Part shown: one piece after another, positions 25,351-37,600 of the stretch | Layout: each line of letters opens with the position of its first letter | Numbering within the stretch: the first letter of the stretch is position 1 | Assembly: GCA_029783825.1 (NCBI GenBank) | Contig: JAREIK010012111.1 | Coordinates: 726,866 to 790,865, forward strand | Direction of reading: 5' to 3' | Origin: Sapria himalayana | Lineage: Eukaryota > Streptophyta > Magnoliopsida > Malpighiales > Rafflesiaceae | DNA length: 64,000 nt | Translations under genes and position numbers: made by a program | Notes under the pieces: generated by a model | The model's input: the letters and a program-made list of their open reading frames with translations, nothing else | The model's database searches: none | Told to the model about the DNA's origin: nothing

Positions 25351-27010
25351 TAAATAGTAAGGTAATAATTACTAAAAGCAAAAAATAATTTGCTAGAGAT
25401 ATCAATTAGAGACTATGCCAAGTCAACATAGCCCAAATTGGATTCTCGGGACATGCAATGCAAAAACAATGACATGCGAGATAAGATAGGCTTCCTTGGT
25501 TGGACATGTCATGTTAGGTTGGGCTTAAAATATTATATTAGTTTTGTATTTTTTTAAAGATGTGTGGCTAACAGGGCAACGATAGTGTGATGTCAACTCG
25601 GTCGAATTACAGAAGTGACTATAGTAAAACAATGGAAATAAAATTTTACAATTCTTAGGATTTATATCCATAAACAAAAAAATAATTGATTCCAAGAATT
25701 AATTCACCTATAATTTTTAGATAATAACTTTCAAAATCTGATACATATTGTAACAAATATCCAATTAATCTTAATTACTTATTAAATAATGTTCATCCTA
25801 TTTGATTGAAGAGAGAAATCAATAAGTAATTAGTTTAAATTGGTTGAAACTCTTTATTTTGCAATTCTAGATTCAATCCCAAAAAATAGAAAAAATATTT
25901 CTCACATCTTCCATCTCTCATGAAGAATAAGACACTTTACCTAAATTTATGTTCTTTGATGATGTGATGGTAGGGTGAATGTGACAATAGAGGAGACAGA
26001 AAAGAAGAGAGATAAATAACAGGGAGTAGATAATAAAAAAATTATTTTTTTCATTAAATTACATTAAAATCTTTCCCTTTACTTTGTTTTGGGGTTTTGC
26101 AACTTTTTCCTTTATTCCATACATGTGTTCAGACCTCAATATCCCTAAAAACTACAAAACTAGCTAACAATTATTAAAAAGCAGCATGCAAAAACTATAA
26201 ATTAAATAATTCTTCTATTTTCACAAAGATATGCTAATCACTTAATGGGATTGTTTTATGACTCATGTTCCCACACAAAAATTCTCCAAACATGAAATAT
26301 AGTTGTTGCATAGCTTCTTCTTGTGTTCATTGTCTTTGTTAGCAAATGTGAAACTTGGAATATCTCCACTAACTTTTTATGCAGCTTGTAAACTCACTTT
26401 TATTGATTCTATCAGTTATATTATGCTCCTCAAAGTTTTCTTGGATAAATTTATGATCTTTATTACACAAAACATACTAAAAACTTAACAAAAGTAACGA
26501 TGTTACAATTTATGTTTCATAGCCTATCAATTGCACCAATTACATATTATTAATAGTCAACCCATATATGAAAAAACCAAAAAAAAAAAAATCATAAAAC
26601 AAGTACCCACATTTCAAGTAGCATTTAGAATCATTGCCTCTATATTTTTTATTGATTAACCAAACTCTAATTCCAATAATTTTAACAATAATCATTCAAT
26701 ATCAACAAAAATGAAGTATATGGATCAATATATTTGGACAAGAAAACATGTGCTTAGACTCATTTCCATATAGCTCTTTGTGTTTGATAGTAAGATTAAT
26801 AAAACAAAATAATTCATTTTAACAAAATTAAAATTCCAACAATCTCCATCTTGTTTTAAATAGTAAAGACAATGTCAACTTCAATTAGTCTTCATTATTG
26901 ATCATACAAAAAAATATAGTATTGAGGATTTCACATAAGTTGTATTAGTTCAAATTGATGAACATTTTTTCCCTTTAAATTTGTACTTTGGAAAAAATTA
27001 AAATTCCACC
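25350..27010. other. AT-rich intergenic sequence, nothing identified
   Basis: No domain can be read in any frame. About 25,400-25,600 is somewhat richer in ggc/gcc words (for example 'ggttgggctta') and may be a badly decayed relative of the MITE family, but no terminal repeats or duplications are seen. The small open frames here have no visible features. Confidence 0.4.
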
Positions 27011-27220
27011 ATTAGGACATGTTCAATGTTGATAACTATCTTATATATATTTAGGGCAATGAGTTATTGCACAAAACCAAACTTTCATTCCGTGTACAAT
27101 ATAATATAAGTCAAGCATCTTAAAGATTATCACATAAATTAAATGAATAAACCATGGACTTTTATTATTTAGTAATTTGAGTATCTATCTTAATAAAAAT
27201 GTATCAAATACAAATTTACA
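27010..27220 (+). repeat. gypsy-type LTR fragment G7
   Basis: Similarity to 24,427-24,600 of copy G6 is visible: a 'gataactatctta' start, 'gagttattgcacaa', 'acaatataatataagtcaa' and 'tttgagtatct'. It stops at about 27,218, where the LTR end of a copia element begins. Confidence 0.55.
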
Positions 27221-27224
27221 TTGG

Positions 27225-27415
27225 GTTCCTAATTCAACGCTAGTGGCTCATTGACTCTTGCTGGCACTAGTTGGATTGTGACCCAGAGTGTTGACTCTTG
27301 CTGGCACTAGCTGGATTGTGACCCAGAGTGTTGACTCTTGCTAGCACTAGCTTATTTAAGCTATTGCTTTTACACATTTTCCTCATTCAACATACAAGAC
27401 TAAGTATTTCTTCAT
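27225..27415 (+). mobile_element. Ty1-copia 5' LTR end
   Basis: The LTR is inferred from its end: '...tatttcttca' is followed directly by TGGTATCAG (27,416-27,424), the standard plant copia primer-binding site complementary to initiator tRNA-Met. A 40-bp tandem repeat lies upstream, and the word CTTATTTAAG at 27,351 directly after it could be the TATA region. The left LTR boundary is not defined. Confidence 0.65.
27251..27350. repeat. 40-bp tandem repeat in the LTR U3 region
   Basis: The unit begins ttgactcttgctggcactag at 27,251, 27,291 and 27,331, so the period is exactly 40 bp with 2.5 copies and few mismatches. It lies just upstream of a TATA-like word, where LTR enhancer repeats usually are. 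Confidence 0.9.
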
Positions 27416-27424
27416 GGTATCAGG
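27416..27424 (+). promoter_or_regulatory. primer-binding site (initiator tRNA-Met type)
   Basis: TGGTATCAG follows the LTR end with no gap and matches the first nine bases of the common plant copia PBS TGGTATCAGAGC. It primes minus-strand cDNA synthesis. Confidence 0.75.
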
Positions 27425-27632
27425 GAATGGTTACGAGCAGATAAGGAATGAACATCAAAGTGTTTGCAAATAGGTAAGAGGAAGGCCCATATATACCATT
27501 GGATGTCTCCTTGTTGAGAATGTAAGGGATAGTAGCTGTTGTAGGCCCGTTTGTTATTCGCATCACATTCAGAGATGTTATCATTCCCACATCCATTGTT
27601 GCTTCATCGTCTCCACTGATACTGCCAATCAT
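27425..27632 (-). pseudogene. captured ABCG half-transporter gene fragment
   Basis: The minus-strand frame ends in ETSNGIYGPSSYLFANTLMF and then IPYLLV. It matches the transmembrane domain of plant ABCG half-transporters, where the family reads ReTSsGiYRlSSYviANTLvFLPyLL. TT and IP residues before it fit the preceding TTetLPIF motif with a few residues missing. ABCG proteins are membrane exporters; only this short transmembrane part is present. The frame ends exactly at the copia PBS, so the fragment joins the retrotransposon there. It lies head-to-head with a PRA1 fragment. The best family guess is the ABCG5 type. Confidence 0.7.
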
Positions 27633-27651
27633 GAATGCCCAATTCTAGGGT

Positions 27652-27981
27652 GCCAGAGCAACCGCTACGTCAACCCAGCCACAACATCTATTCACCACTC
27701 TAGCCTTCCGAGCCTTTATTACCCGCATATCCAATTTGATCCGTCACGACCTGTCGTTGTGGCACCCTTGGCTGTAATTAGCTGATCGCACCTCCTTCTC
27801 CAAGCCCGGTTCATTTTCCAATGTTGTGCAACGTGTTCACCATAATTATTCCTACTTTCATGTCAATTATCTCTTCGTCATTACCTTGATTCTGGCTTTC
27901 TTTTTGCCTATTCTTCCACGTAGTCTATTTTTCCTTGCAGCTCGCAATTGTTTCTTGATGATTTATTTGTTTCAAGCTTAA
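27652..27981 (+). pseudogene. captured PRA1-family gene fragment
   Basis: One plus-strand frame gives AFRAFITRISNLIRHDLSLW, then HPWL, a TAA stop at 27,775, then LADRTSFSKPGSFSNVVQRV, HHNYSYFHVNYLFVITLIL and a hydrophobic run ending FLMIYLF. This follows the PRA1 (prenylated Rab acceptor) pattern RPW.E..DRs.FSrPeslseA.sRir.Nl.YFrvNY and its first membrane helix pair. PRA1 proteins are small ER/Golgi membrane proteins in vesicle traffic. The second half is lost or too decayed (a possible trace at 27,982-28,100). It sits between a copia PBS and gag, so it looks like transduced host sequence. Confidence 0.8.
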
Positions 27982-28139
27982 CCAGAGAGGATGAGCGCTT
28001 GATACGCTTGTTCTTTGTGCTCTTCCCTTTCTTTCTTTCGTTAACAAAATTGTCCTTAAAGAACTCCAGCCTCTTATCTTTCTTTGTGCTCGAGAAATCC
28101 TCTAACAACTCTTTGGATCCTAATTGCTAACTTGCATTT

Positions 28140-30050
28140 ATCTCGATCAGATCTGACAAAATGCAAAAAAAATCATCACAACTTTTGGAACCTTTGCACT
28201 TTTGAGTGAATATGATGGAGGTTTGCGATGCCAACTATGTAAGCGATCATCCATTTTCCTCGCAAGCTTCTGCTTCGCTCGATGAAATTATGAAAGTGCG
28301 CGAGTATCGAGACCTCCCGTTAGGGTTTCTTAAAACAACTACAATGCCCAGAAAGCTATTAAGATTCTTCAGTGGATTAGAGTCTTTAGTTCCAATCAAC
28401 TGCGTAAAATGCATGGAAATGAAGTTTCTTGTCTGATACATGTTATTTTTGATGGAGATAATGTAGTTCAATGGTCTCAAGTAGTTATCTCAAAGGCCGC
28501 AATCTATGGCTTTATGTATTTGGTGACCGTCCTATTCCATTAAAAAAGAGAAGAAACTTACTCTACCTATGTCATTCAGATTGAGGACTAGAAAAGTGGT
28601 AATCATCAGATCATAATTTGGTTCCAAAATACATCCATTTCATCAATTATCGATGAGTTTGGCAACCTTGATATTGCCAAATAAGTTTAGTAGTTACTTA
28701 TTACTTAGTATGCTAGACCAAGTGGTGCTCGCAACTTCACACGCGCACACACCCTTTATTAGATTCATTAGGAACTTAGTGAGCTGATTATTGTTCATCA
28801 TAGTCGGCTAAAACACATTTGTGATCAATTAACATCATCTAAACCAATTCTCTCCAATTCCACTAACATCAAACTAGTTTTTTGGGTAATTGCGCTTTCA
28901 CGTTTTTGATTCAGAAGAGGAGAATAATAAAGAACAACAAATAATACACCCACAACTATAATTCAAGCATGACAGAATCAAAAACAAAATAGAAACCACA
29001 ATAGAAAAGTACGAAATAACGTGGTTCACTAGTCATTCAACACAACTAGCTACATCTACTAGAAAAATGATTGTGAGATTATAACCAAAATAAAATCTAG
29101 AATTTCTTACAGTTTATGTGCAGAAAATAGTCGCAATGAAGTCATGTAGAGAAGAAAATAGTGGAGATAAATAGTTCCACACACCAGAAAACAACAGCCC
29201 AAAAATATAAAATAAAAACAATTTATATTAATACAATTTTTCGGTTTAATTAACTAGAGCAGGTCGGATCACTCGAATGAGCTAGGCTTTGCTCCAAAAA
29301 TTCTCTGGCCCACAGACCGAACAGCGAGACTTTGTTATTATGCTATTGCTGCATTCTCGGCCTCTTAATATTTTTTTTTCTATATTTACATGAAAATATT
29401 AAAACAGAAATATTTTGGTTATACAAAACAGATAATCAAAACAAATTATATACAACATATTTCATGCTCACCGTGAACAAGGGTGCTTGTTTTAGTTTCT
29501 AATGGGGCTTCGTGCTGATTTTGAATCAACCTCAACCATAAGGCATATCTTACATCAGGATCATTTACCCACAGTTTCACAGGCAATTCATAAGCTAGTA
29601 GATACTAAGACACATCTTCAGATCGATCACGTTGCTACTCAACCCATGGTGCTTGCTACTCTAGTAGCTATCTCGCAGACTACTCCCATCTTTCCCTCTA
29701 CCTACTTATCCAAAGAAAAAAGGAATAATGTCCGACAACATCAAAATAAAAAGATGCTTCTTATTTGTAGTTTTTTTAAACACAAAGATCATTCTGTTGA
29801 AACTTGTTACACTCGTCAACGCATTCTTCAGAACACTGCTGCATTGACCAAGTCTAAATTATCAGCAATGAAGTTCCATTCCAAGTCTAATCCTTCCTCA
29901 TCTCTCTCTATGATGGGTCTTCAAGATATGATCACTCAGGTTCAATTTTCATCTTCTAGTACATCCAACACTGCTCTTTCTAAAAGGAGTTCGAGTAGAG
30001 TATTATTTTTTCTTCACTATATTAACTTAGTCATGATATAATATAGTGAT
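28140..30050 (+). pseudogene. Ty1-copia gag remnant
   Basis: Broken frames read FDGDNVVQWSQVVISK, LKGRNLWLYVFGDRPIP and IIIWFQNTS. They continue with a segment like LLITXYARPSGARNFT, then RLKHICDQLTSSKPILSN. After an insertion come LFXFLMGLRADFES, HQDHLPTVSQAIHKLVD and CSFFKHKDHSVETCY. This is the UBN2/Retrotran_gag order ending in a zinc knuckle whose second Cys is Phe. The last part (29,502-30,041) is open for 179 codons. Premature stops include a CAG-to-TAG change just before FLMGLRADF. Pol does not follow; instead a duplicated gag tail and an opposite-strand copia begin. Confidence 0.82.
28885..29475. mobile_element. insertion in copia gag, possible LTR fragment
   Basis: The gag reading stops after a segment like SNSTNIKLVF and resumes about 590 bp later at LFXFLMGLRADF. 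The interposed sequence has no coding similarity. It contains 'ataacgtggttcactag', resembling phrases common in plant copia LTRs or leaders. Ends and target-site duplication could not be fixed. Confidence 0.45.
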
Positions 30051-30185
30051 CAAGCCATAAGTTGATCAGTGAAGTATTAACTTAGTTCAATTTCCATCTT
30101 CTGCCGCATTAAACAGTGTTGTATTAACTTAGTCAACTCTCTATAATAATATAGTGATCAATCCATAAGGCTTAATCACTATATC
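30023..30185. repeat. tandem duplication of gag-tail sequence
   Basis: The order ttcaatttt(c)catcttct, then attaacttagtca, then 'atatagtgatcaa.ccataag' occurs twice, at about 29,940-30,070 and 30,088-30,165. This is a local duplication at the end of the gag remnant. Confidence 0.6.
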
Positions 30186-30199
30186 ATAACTAGTATTCC

Positions 30200-33100
30200 A
30201 TGATCTATATACTTGTTTTAAACTATAAATAGACTTATTTAATTTACACAACTTATGCTAGTACTAATTTTCTATGAAATGATCATGCTACATCATATAG
30301 ATATATTTTTCATGATGGCCATTAAAAAATATAATTTTTATGACCATCTACCAAATATCATAGTCATAATGACTTAAAATAGACAAGAAAATCCAAATTG
30401 ACTTTATCAAGTTTGCATATGAAAAGGTTTTATCATAATCAATTTTCTATATTTAAGTAAAATATTTTGCGACAAGCCTAACTTTATAAGTCTTTATGTT
30501 ACAATCTATTCTTCTATTTTTCTTATAAATCCACCTAAACTTGATAAGTTTTATCACTTTAGGTTGTTCCAAAAGATCCTATAATATGATTGGACTGCAT
30601 GGACTATGTTTTAGATTTCATAGTATTTAGCTAATGTTTTGCATCTTTATCTTTAAGTACTTCTTCATACCTTCCAAGATTAGTATCTACCTCATCATGG
30701 ATTTTATCATAAGAATCTCCCAAGAGTATATACCATGTAGATTGATAAATATTCTTCTCACTATGATGAGACACTCCTCTCAGTTTATACTTTTAGTGAC
30801 ATGTTATACAAATATTGATCCGTATGAACCATTAAGATCATTTCTCACTGTATGTGCAATTGAAATATCAATGATAGGTTCATGAAATTTAGTATCAACA
30901 CTATTGTCAATAGTTCTCCCATTTTGATGAGACAATGAGGTATATAAAATGTTCCCTTGTGGTATTTCTTTTTTGTATTATTAGTATTGAAGAAGTTTGG
31001 AATGGTTTATCTCCTCTCAATTCTTCTAGAATAATCCTATTTCTAGGCTTGTAGTTTATTATATAGAATTCTTTTAGGAATTGGGAATTGATGTTAATAA
31101 GGACTTTCTAATCCTCTGGACTATAAAAAATCATCTTTAGTTCCTCTAGGATATCCCATATGTAGAATCAATTTTTTATTCTTGGTTCCAACTTATGTGT
31201 TTTTCCTTTTAGTACATGTATTGTGCAACCCTACAAATAAATGTATTTCAAACTAGGCTTTGCTCCATTCTATAATTCAGTTAGAGTAACAAATAAAAGC
31301 TTAGATGGAACCAAGTTCAACACATAAGCTACTATTCTAATGCATTCCCTCTAAAGGAATCATGCATATCCAAATAAAACATCATTGATCTTATAATATT
31401 AATAAGAGTTCTATTCTTTTTTTATACCACACTATTCTGCTATAGAATACTAGGTGCGAATAATTGAGAAGTAATCCATTGATCAAATAATTAATCATTA
31501 AACTTGCTGATGCTTCTCCATTTCTATCCTATACTCTTTAAATTTCTCAAAAGTGTCGGACTTATGACCGATCAAATAAATATATCGATATCTTGAGTAA
31601 TAATCAATAAATGTGATGAAGTATTCAAACAACCTCTTGCTTAGAAAGGCATGAGTCCAAAAATTAGAAATAATCAACTCTAGTTTCTCTTTGGCTATAT
31701 AGCCCTTTGCTACAATGGATCGCTTGGTCATCTATCCTCCTAAGCATGATTCGCATGCTGAAAGTGTTTCTACCTTCAATGAACTCAAAGGTCCATCTTT
31801 AAATAGTCTCGAAATCCATTTTAAATTTATATGATATAAGCATAAGTACCAAAGATAGGTCTGGTTCATATAAGAAGGATGTTTTCTTTTATATTCAAGG
31901 CATTGATATTATCTGACTCAAACCATTAATGTAGTGGAGTAGAGATGATTTTAATACTAAAAAGGTTGTCTTTTAATGTTACATAATAGATACTTTTATT
32001 ATTCAAGTAAATTGTGACAAAATCATTAAATGAAAAAAATAAATCGATTCTTAACCAAACTAGAACTAGATATCAAGTTTTTTTTTTGATAAAAGGTATA
32101 TAAAGATAATCTTTTAAAATTTAAATAGTATTTCTCTCAAACTGAATTAAGCAATCTCCCATTGTAAAAATTGTTTCATTTATAATATTACCTATATGAA
32201 GATTGATCTCACAATGACTTAGTTATCTAGTTTCCTATAACTACTACAAAGAATTACAAATATGATTAGTTGTGCTCATATCTATACAACAAGTATCCAT
32301 ATATATCATTGTTAATGCTTTAACTACTAGTAATTGTGATTTACCTTAATTGTTTACTTTGCTAAGATAAATCAGAAATAATTTTTATTGTGACAATATT
32401 TTTCAATCACTTTGCCGAGATAAATCATATCTATACTCATATATTGATTGCTTGCAATGACAATATTTTTCCTTCGATTTTTTCACTCCTACTTGTGACT
32501 CAAAACAATGTCTTTGGAATATGAGTATGTTTCTAAAATTTTTTCTGCTTCTTACCTTTCAGTTTAGTAGAAGTCATTTACATCATAAATACTCCAAATA
32601 GTTTTTTTATAATACTTTCAACTGATATCAATTCTTTAAGTAATTATGCTAATGTCCAATTAAATTTATTCATGTTATAGTTTAGACAGAATTGCCGAAA
32701 TAAATCTTATAATGACTAGAAAAAAATATTAATGTAAGAATACACATCATCTCAACTCTAAGAATATATAGTTGCTTTAGAAAACTAATTGTCTTGAAAA
32801 CATGATTCCTTACTATGGAGTTTTTAACTATAGTAATATTCATTAGATCCCTCTAGGCTTTCTATATGATAGAATGAGTCTGATTCCTAAATATTTCTTT
32901 GAGATTAGACATTATATTATTTGTAGTAGCCATGGGATGATACTGATGTTAGAGAATATTTGACATAGAAGTAAAAATATAATACCTCAACATCTCTTCA
33001 ACCTTTATCCCTTTCTCATAAGGCTTTGCTTGCTCATTGGCTATCCCAACATGAGGTATATCTAGGCATAGATATGAGTATAAAATTATAGTTCTTAAAA

Positions 33101-33320
33101 GTCAAGATAATATCAAGATTTCTTTTCTAATCTATACAATTAGTCCCATAAAGTTTATACTCTTTTAAAATAGTGGCTAGTGGGTTGAATGATATTATCT
33201 TTAAAATACCTAAAAAAATTGTAATGAGCTTATTAGGTTCAATTTTATCACATAAATTGATTCCCTTCAATTCTTGAATGGATTAATCATTGGTTTGACA
33301 CTTTGTGAATAATTTGCCTC
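30200..33320 (-). pseudogene. decayed Ty1-copia gag-pol
   Basis: From high to low coordinates the minus strand shows: gag, as KRNLDIILT (33.1 kb), then a segment like KVEEMLRYYIFTSMSNIL; protease-region words TTNHICNSL and GDCLIQFERNTI ending near LYIP (32.33-32.09 kb); the pre-integrase motif LSACESCLGG at 31.75 kb; integrase MTKRSIVAKGYIAKEKLELI with FEYFITFIDYYSRYRYIYLI (31.5-31.73 kb); a broken NGV.ERRNRTL motif near 31.4 kb; and the RT start KFRWIYKKNRRIDCNIKTYK, then VRLVAKYFT (30.6-30.4 kb). Stops are frequent. RNase H is missing at the 30.2-kb end. Confidence 0.85.
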
Positions 33321-33970
33321 CATAGGAGAATATCTACTATTTATTATTTGTTCAAACTTGTCATTCCTATAAATCTTGCTATCTAGGCAATAAGCCATGA
33401 TAAACAAGATTAAACTAATGAATTATATTTGGTCCTATAAATAATAGAACTAACTCAGATAGAGAGGATGTTATTATTCATAGTTATATATAAAAAACTA
33501 TTATCTAATTCTAAATCGATTGATCATTTAATGAATCATTCAGATGGAGAAGTGATTCATTTAAATAATCTAAAGAATTACAGTATGGTGATTTGTGCTA
33601 AATATACTTGCAAGCTAGCTAGCCTAATAGGGGGAAGGCAACAAAACCAACATGCTAATCAACTTGCATAATCTTCAAACTAATAATTGAGATCATGAGA
33701 TTCATTCTTGAAGAACTTTCTTGCCCACTTACATATTTTAAAACTAATAATTTATATTTTCTCTTTTTAAATTAAATAGGAATTTATATTCATATATACG
33801 ATGATTTTGCGAAACATGTATATATGAAGGTTATGTGTTCTACCTTTTTTGGCACACAACCATAACACAAGTTATTATACTTATATATACAATACGATAT
33901 TGATCAATTAAATCAATCTATCACATACACAATGACATGTTATATCATATACATCCATAAGATATGCTAT
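33320..33970. other. leader or spacer of the minus-strand copia, nothing recognised
   Basis: AT-rich sequence between the gag start and the microsatellite. One plus-strand open frame (33,468-33,671) has no recognisable feature. Confidence 0.35.
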
Positions 33971-33971
33971 A

Positions 33972-33973
<2 letters not shown>

Positions 33974-34025
<52 letters not shown>
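33974..34025. repeat. (CA)n microsatellite
   Basis: An uninterrupted run of about 26 CA dinucleotides. Confidence 0.97.
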
Positions 34026-34027
<2 letters not shown>

Positions 34028-34320
34028 TCATGTGATGACCATATCATCACATATATGCATTCCTTATTCATGTGATGAATATATCATCACATAATTCCTA
34101 AGCTCAGCAACCTAGTTTTTTTTTTCAATTTTAAAGATTTATTAACTAATGACTTCTTTTTAATGAAGTCCTTTCTTTGGAGCAGTGCTATAATGAAATG
34201 GGCTTCCATTCCTTCCATTTTTTAATAATTAAATTTTCAGGGATAGCATCCCAAACAAAAATAAAAAGGAAAAACAAAAAACAAAAAATTGTTTCTACAG
34301 AAATCTCCTCCATATACCAC

Positions 34321-34617
34321 TATGAGCTCCACCATGAATGGCTCACCGCCGCAAGCTCCATCACGGCTACATCTGGCCACCATGAGCTCCACCATGGATG
34401 CCTCACAACCATGAGTTCTTCCAAGGCTATGTCCTACCACCGTAAGTTCCTCGATGGCTACGTTCAGCCACCATGAGCTCCAACATTGACAGCTCACCAT
34501 CATGAACTCCTCCATGGAAATGTCAGGCCACTAAGAGCTCCTGCACATATGGCTCATCACCATGAGATCCTCCACATCTACATCCAGCCAGAATGAGCTC
34601 CACCATGGATGGTGCTT
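34321..34617. repeat. 60-bp minisatellite built of two half-units
   Basis: About ten alternating half-units of 29-31 bp (catgagctccaccatggatg... and catgagctcctccatgg...) run in tandem; phase is lost by one half-unit at 34,441-34,471. GC content is far above the surroundings. Frames stay open on both strands because full units are multiples of three. Those frames are not evidence for a gene. Confidence 0.85.
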
Positions 34618-34912
34618 GTTCATTATAGAATGTTTAAACTTAAATGAAATTACATCCATGTGTGATTAAATAATAACACACTTAGATGCAAAATTACAAC
34701 CCAAAAAATGAATAAGCATTACCACAAACTTAAATAACATTCATACGCATCTAAATGCATTCAAACATATAAAAAAAACTAAAACAAATTAGGCATTTGG
34801 TATAGATTATTAGATGTTGTAATGCTTCAGTTAATATCAATAATGTTTTTCTATATGTATCTATATTAAAACATGATAGTTCCATATGTGATATGTCAAA
34901 CTTTCTTTGATA

Positions 34913-35200
34913 CCATTTGTTGGAGCTTTCGAATTTGAATGCACCAAATATTAAAAAAACACTACTATTTTAAATTTATGTTTGTATACAAAGATGAGGA
35001 GAGTTAGTCCAAAAAACATACCTTAAATAGAGCATATGTTGATAGTGAAGCCATCTTTCGTATTACCCTTCGGCAACTTCAATGAAGTCCTAGGTATGAA
35101 TTTCGCACTCCCTAGAGATTTCACAACAAAGAAATGGGCACATAATTTAAGCTAATCAATAGATTTGAGGGTGTGATTCGCAAATATCTTTCTTCTATGG
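34913..35200 (-). mobile_element. probable copia 5' LTR and PBS (minus strand)
   Basis: On the minus strand an LTR-like end '...AGCTCCAACA' is followed two bases later by TGGTATCAAAG, a near match to the initiator-tRNA PBS. A TATA-like CTCTATTTAAGG lies about 120 bp upstream on that strand. It has the right orientation and position to be the 5' LTR of the gag-pol remnant at 30.2-33.3 kb. The outer LTR boundary near 35,200 is a guess. Confidence 0.5.
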
Positions 35201-35204
35201 ATAT

Positions 35205-36410
35205 ATTTAGAAATTTATACCAAACTAGTATGAGTCTAGGGTTAATATAATTTTAGATATTTAATGTGAATTAGTTTTATTTATGAATAAATGAATAATT
35301 TTATTTATTTATGTATGGATATTGATGGATAATAGTTAAATAGAACTTGAATTTAGTAGGTTATGTGATATTATTATGGTAGATAGTGACATATAAACTA
35401 TGAGACTCACACATGCATATGGTAGAATAAAAGTGATAATCCTTCTGAATATGATACAATAGATAAATATATATGTTGAACCCCAAATTTAGGTATATTA
35501 ATCATCACAAGTATGATGCATATGAAGCCAAAAGTGTGAATACTTTAATATACCAATTTATTATATATATATCTTAAAAGAATTGATTTTTAATTAGAGT
35601 CAACATTATTTTAAATATTATCACAAGAGGTTCACCTTTAGTATGAGAGTCACATTGTAATCGATGAGGATAATGATAGAAAATCCTCAAGACATAGTGG
35701 AGTATGTTGTGACTCACAAGGTGGTGATAGCCATTTTGAGTTACTTTTACTCATATGATTCTCACAAGTGAAACTTGTGGAAAATATATGTTAATTATGT
35801 CAGTATGATACTTATGAAACTGAAATTGCAAAATCTTGAAACCCATATCAATCATTAGTATTTATGAAAATAGAGGTCATAAAATAAGAGTATGCATACA
35901 AAATAATTATCAAGAGTAATTAACAAAGTTACCAAAAATATATGAAATTATGAATTGCTCTTGAATCGAGATGAAATATTGCCTTGGTGTTGAATGTATT
36001 GAAGGGATAACTATGAGGGGACTAACATTGGATTGAGTTTAATGGTGACAACCACTTTGTGTATTATTATGGCAATGAGTCATTGCACAATATTCTAACC
36101 TTCGTTTAGTATTCAACATAATGTAAGTTTAGAGACTTAAATAGCATTACATAGATTAAAAAAATAAATCATAGACTTAAGAATATTTAACAATCTAAGT
36201 ATTCATTTTACTAGAAATGAGTTATTTCATTATTGATTAACCAGACTATAGAAATATTTTCTTAGGAATAATTATCTGAATGAAATTTCATTATATTATT
36301 TGTATAACCCATGTACTTATGTCACTCAATTGGCAAGATACTCTCATGGATGAGCTTTTTTAGATATTACCAAATTGATAAAATTAGGTTGCAGAATGAA
36401 GTCACATTTG
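35205..36410 (+). repeat. gypsy-type LTR copy G8 (3' two-thirds)
   Basis: This aligns by eye with G6 from its 'aaattt.taccaaa' stretch onward: 'atggatattgatggat', 'aaatagaacttgaa', 'tcttaaaagaattga', a 'gtgaaacttgtggaaaatat' line and the end 'aaaattaggttgcagaa' near 36,390. The first third is replaced by the presumed copia LTR. Confidence 0.55.
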
Positions 36411-36419
36411 TGGTCATTC

Positions 36420-37600
36420 AATCTACTATTTTAGCTTACTTTGTGGTAGTGACACTATAGCTTCCTTGGTAGATGCATAGTTTTTTTTTTGAAATTCATA
36501 TCAAACTCTTCTCTCTTGATTTGTTAGAATCAGAGTGACATTTTTAAAGATTGTAACCAATTGTGGGCATTTCAAAATTCTTTCTACTCTTTAAACTGAT
36601 AGCACTATAATGATCCTTGCTAAACTTTTTTGGATTTTTTATATCACTTGGTATAGAACCCTAAGAATGGTTATTTAAGGCATTTGCTAGTTATCCCATT
36701 TGGTTCTTTAAATGTTTAAAAGAAACTACTTGGCTTTGGATTATGACAACATTCTTGGCAATATATATTTTTAATAATTTTGTAAAGGGGGCTTAATTGA
36801 TCATGAGTATTTGATTCTTAATCTAAAAATTCTTGTTATAAACCTTTGTGGTATAATTGGTCTTTGAGGTACATTGTTGATACTTTCTCCTTGATTACTT
36901 CATGAGATATTATGATGTTGCTTCCATCCAAAAGTATAATGATTGGAAAATGCTAGACTGGAAGGATAATTATCAAATAAATGTTGACCTCAATAGTATA
37001 TATAAGATACAACATTCAATTTGTTTAAAAAAACAAATTACTCATGTGTTCGAGGACAGGTCTTCATTTATTTGAGCATATTTGAAATAAAAAAAAAATT
37101 ATTGTCGAAGCTAATAGATTATCAATTTCATGCATTTTAGCTACTAATCTTTTTATAGGTCAATAATAAGTAGTATTAGGCATTCTATCTAGAATCTCAA
37201 AGTCTCATTGTAAGATTTAGCAAGAAGAGCTCCATTTGCTAAAACAACCACTACATTATTCCTTAATTTGATATTCTTAGTTGGAGGGAAATACTCATAA
37301 ATATATTTTCTTTCATATCATTTCACGAGTCAATGAAACTAGAAGATAATATATTCAACCACACTCAAACATATCTCTCAATTAATATAAAAATAATTTC
37401 AACCAACAATTTTTCTATAAGAATTATTATAGAAGATAAGTAGTTATACAAGAAAACCCACCTAAAAATGAGTTTACTTCTCATTTCTTTAGAAATCCCA
37501 AAGTCCAAATGCAAACATCATGTACACAAGCTAAAAGGCTTTGTTTAATTTTTGGAAAAGTCAAAATATGAGTGACTTTCTAAAAACACACAATCATGCA
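36420..37600. other. AT-rich stretch, probably retroelement debris
   Basis: This follows the end of LTR copy G8 directly, where an internal region would start, but I cannot read gag or pol motifs on either strand. Confidence 0.35.

Noticed and set aside
25400..25610. Possible fourth copy of the hAT MITE
   Set aside because: Some similar words are present, but there are no terminal inverted repeats and no target-site duplication.
34237..34515. Minus-strand frame with Gly/Val-rich 20-residue repeats
   Set aside because: It is produced by the 60-bp minisatellite; the plus strand is equally open.
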